A stretch of 64,000 nucleotides of DNA, taken from NCBI GenBank assembly GCA_963715635.1, contig OY970261.1, positions 3,410,001-3,474,000 on the forward strand, in the 5' to 3' direction. Shown here one piece after another: positions 62,641 to 64,000 of the stretch; within the stretch, counting starts at the first letter, position 1; each line of letters begins with the position of its first letter. Source of the DNA: JAPKZH01 sp963715635. GTDB taxonomy: Bacteria > Acidobacteriota > Aminicenantia > Aminicenantales > UBA4085. Made by a program: the position numbers and the translations under genes. Below the pieces are notes generated by a model. It had not been told where the DNA came from and did no database searches. It saw nothing but the letters and a program-made list of their open reading frames with translations.

Positions 62641-63024
62641 ATGGATGCCTATCTTGCAACAGAAGCCTTGCGGGCGCTCAAAGCCTTCAGCGTCCTGTCC
62701 GCTAAGCCCGATCTATCGGGATTTCTGATCGGCCATAAGCGGGGACATCGGTTTTTCGTCGAGAACATTTTTCCTTTGCCCAAAGGGTTCCAGCCAACCT
62801 TGGAAAACTACCACGGCCTCAACCGGCTCCTGGACGAAAAAATCATCGGATTTTTTGCTTTCCCCGCGACGGCCGGACACAAGCGGAGATTGTTTCAGCC
62901 GTTTGCCTGCGGGAAGATGTTCCTGGGCGTCCATGTCAATAAAAAAGGCGGTCTGCGCTTCGAATCCTATCTCATCGATTACGACGACCATTTCTTGGCA
63001 GTGCCGATCAAGCTTCAACCATAA
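62641..63024 (+). CDS. Conserved-looking small protein, possible JAB-fold relative
   Basis: 127 aa with no signal peptide. The pattern LSGFLIGHKRGHRFFVENIF is like the opening strand of JAB/MPN domains (GFLLG...G..FVE...P), but the metal motif ExnHxHx10SxxD is absent, so peptidase activity is not supported. Function is unknown. It ends 25 bases before the AMMECR1 gene on the same strand, which suggests an operon. Confidence 0.5.
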   Translation: MDAYLATEALRALKAFSVLSAKPDLSGFLIGHKRGHRFFVENIFPLPKGFQPTLENYHGLNRLLDEKIIGFFAFPATAGHKRRLFQPFACGKMFLGVHVNKKGGLRFESYLIDYDDHFLAVPIKLQP

Positions 63025-63049
63025 TCTCGGCCATGGCTAAAGGACGATC

Positions 63050-63598
63050 ATGGATGATTTTTTAAACGAAACCCAAAAAAAATATTTGCTGGGGCTGGCC
63101 CGGCAGGCGATCGAGACCAAGCTTCGGACGGGCAAGATCCTCCGAGCCAAGGTCGAAGACAAAATGCTCCTCAACAAGCGCGGCGCCTTCGTCACGCTCA
63201 AAGTGGATGACGAGCTGCGCGGCTGCATCGGCTATCCCCTGCCTTATAAGCCCTTGGCCGAAACCGTTATCGAAATGGCCATCGCGGCAGCGACCCAGGA
63301 TTACCGCTTCCAGCCCCTCAAAGAAGAAGAGCTTGGCAAGCTCAAGATCGAAATCTCCGTGCTGACGCTGCCCCGCGGCATCAAAGACATCCACGAGATC
63401 GAGGTGGGAAAGCACGGCATCATCATCAGCAAGGGGTTCAATAAGGGGCTCCTGCTTCCCCAGGTCCCCCTGGAATACGACTGGGACCTCGAAACCTACT
63501 TGCGCCACGGCTGCATGAAAGCCGGGCTGGACGAGAACGAGTGGAAAAAGAATGTCCAGATTGAAACCTTCGAAGCCCAGGTCTTCTCTGAAGTGTGA
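63050..63598 (+). CDS. amrA: AMMECR1-domain protein (AmmeMemoRadiSam system protein A)
   Basis: 182 aa. The family hallmark LRGCIG is at residues 56-61 (DELRGCIGYPLPYKPLAETV), followed by DYRFQPLKEEELGKLKIEIS and the conserved KGLLLPQVPLEYDWDLETYL. AmmeMemoRadiSam A is normally encoded with a MEMO protein (B) and a radical SAM protein; neither is in the window. The system is thought to modify a biomolecule by radical chemistry. No good ribosome site is seen before the ATG, and it follows the small gene closely. Confidence 0.88.
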   Translation: MDDFLNETQKKYLLGLARQAIETKLRTGKILRAKVEDKMLLNKRGAFVTLKVDDELRGCIGYPLPYKPLAETVIEMAIAAATQDYRFQPLKEEELGKLKIEISVLTLPRGIKDIHEIEVGKHGIIISKGFNKGLLLPQVPLEYDWDLETYLRHGCMKAGLDENEWKKNVQIETFEAQVFSEV

Positions 63599-63610
63599 AG
63601 GAGAAATCCG

Positions 63611-64000
63611 ATGAAAAAGCGCAGCTGGCCATGGATCCTTCTCAGCCTGCTTTTCTTTTTTCAGGGGCAGATACCGCCACGGCCGGAGGCGGGGGAAAAG
63701 ATTTCTCCCTCCCTCCGGATAGCTCTTCATTCGGTCTCCGGAAGCAGCGAAACCTTGCCCGTCTGGGTTTACCTTCAAGACAAGGGCGAAACCGACATCG
63801 CGTCGATGAAGAAAGCCTTTGCCGAAGCCCGGCGAACCCTTAGAGAGCACTGCCTCTGGCGCCGGTCAAAAGTCAGGCCTGCTGCCGGCTTGGTCGATTA
63901 TGAAGACCTGCCGCTCTATGCCCCTTACACACAACAAGTTAAAGCCTCGGCCTTGAAGGTCAGGGCCGTCTCACGCTGGCTCAACGCCGTCAGCGTCGAG
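63611..64000 (+). CDS. N-terminus of a secreted protein, probably an S8 (subtilisin-like) protease propeptide
   Basis: The frame from ATG 63611 is open to the right edge (130 codons, no stop). GGAG lies about ten bases upstream. A signal peptide (KRSWPWILLSLLFFFQGQIP) is followed by LPVWVYLQDKGETDIASMKK and SALKVRAVSRWLNAVSVE. The 'VWVYLQDKG' and 'SRWLNAVSV' pair is typical of the propeptide that precedes S8 serine protease domains in related bacteria. The catalytic part lies beyond the window, so the protease call is an inference. Confidence 0.6.
   Translation, partial: MKKRSWPWILLSLLFFFQGQIPPRPEAGEKISPSLRIALHSVSGSSETLPVWVYLQDKGETDIASMKKAFAEARRTLREHCLWRRSKVRPAAGLVDYEDLPLYAPYTQQVKASALKVRAVSRWLNAVSVE

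Overview
The window reads as chromosomal DNA of a Gram-negative, heterotrophic, probably anaerobic bacterium. Gram-negative features are a TonB-dependent receptor, a DUF5916 barrel protein, a TolC/RND pump, outer-membrane proteins ending in Phe, and lipoprotein, Sec and Tat signals. Anaerobic features are a glycyl radical enzyme with its activase and an oxygen-sensitive radical SAM maturase. The mix of BNR/sortilin-like secreted propellers, a VWFA-related 'acidobacterial' protein, TPR sulfatase-like proteins and many peptidases is typical of Acidobacteriota-related lineages such as Candidatus Aminicenantes. That assignment is an inference from gene content. No rRNA is present.

Layout. 1-8.4 kb (minus): the N-terminal part of a BNR propeller protein, an S15/CocE-type hydrolase, an M6-type zinc protease and a VWFA-related protein. 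8.5-20 kb (plus): a tRNA 3' fragment, a TPR sulfatase-like phosphohydrolase, a DPP-IV-like S9 peptidase, a large BNR protein and a frameshifted TonB-dependent receptor. 20-23 kb (minus): a frameshifted DUF5916 barrel and an ICMT-like methyltransferase. 23-26.3 kb: an AT-richer island with MNT/HEPN and Phd/VapC toxin-antitoxin pairs and an orphan HExxH protein. 26.3-33.2 kb: secreted propellers, a Tat-exported fucose-isomerase-like protein and a third BNR paralogue. 33.3-39.9 kb: an L-arabinose-type operon (MFS porter, araB, araD, fucose-isomerase-like isomerase, polyol dehydrogenase) carrying a 96-bp palindromic element. 40-46.6 kb: a HypD-type hydroxyproline dehydratase with its activase, a frameshifted anSME-like radical SAM protein and a lipoprotein mutarotase. 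46.6-55.9 kb: a B12-binding radical SAM protein, tRNA-Leu(CAG), an eRF1-like protein and a TetR-controlled RND efflux operon. 56-64 kb: XerD, an MBL hydrolase, a methyltransferase, a DASS symporter, a histidine ammonia-lyase-like enzyme with a Cys in the MIO triad, an AMMECR1 protein and the start of an S8-type protease.

How the genes fit together. Two post-proline-type peptidases (S9 DPP-IV, S15), an M6 protease, a possible S8 protease, HypD and an ammonia-lyase suggest growth on proline-rich or collagen-like protein. The arabinose operon, mutarotase and TonB receptor suggest sugar uptake. Both themes are inferences.

Regulation is readable. Many genes have sigma70-like boxes with 17-18 bp spacing. 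At least four start codons lie only 7-8 nt after the -10 box, which implies leaderless mRNAs. Both toxin-antitoxin promoters carry paired palindromes 21 bp apart. Two probable one-base losses fall in homopolymers (C7 in the TonB receptor, A9 in the anSME-like gene), and a probable one-base gain lies in the DUF5916 gene. These are either assembly errors or slippage sites.
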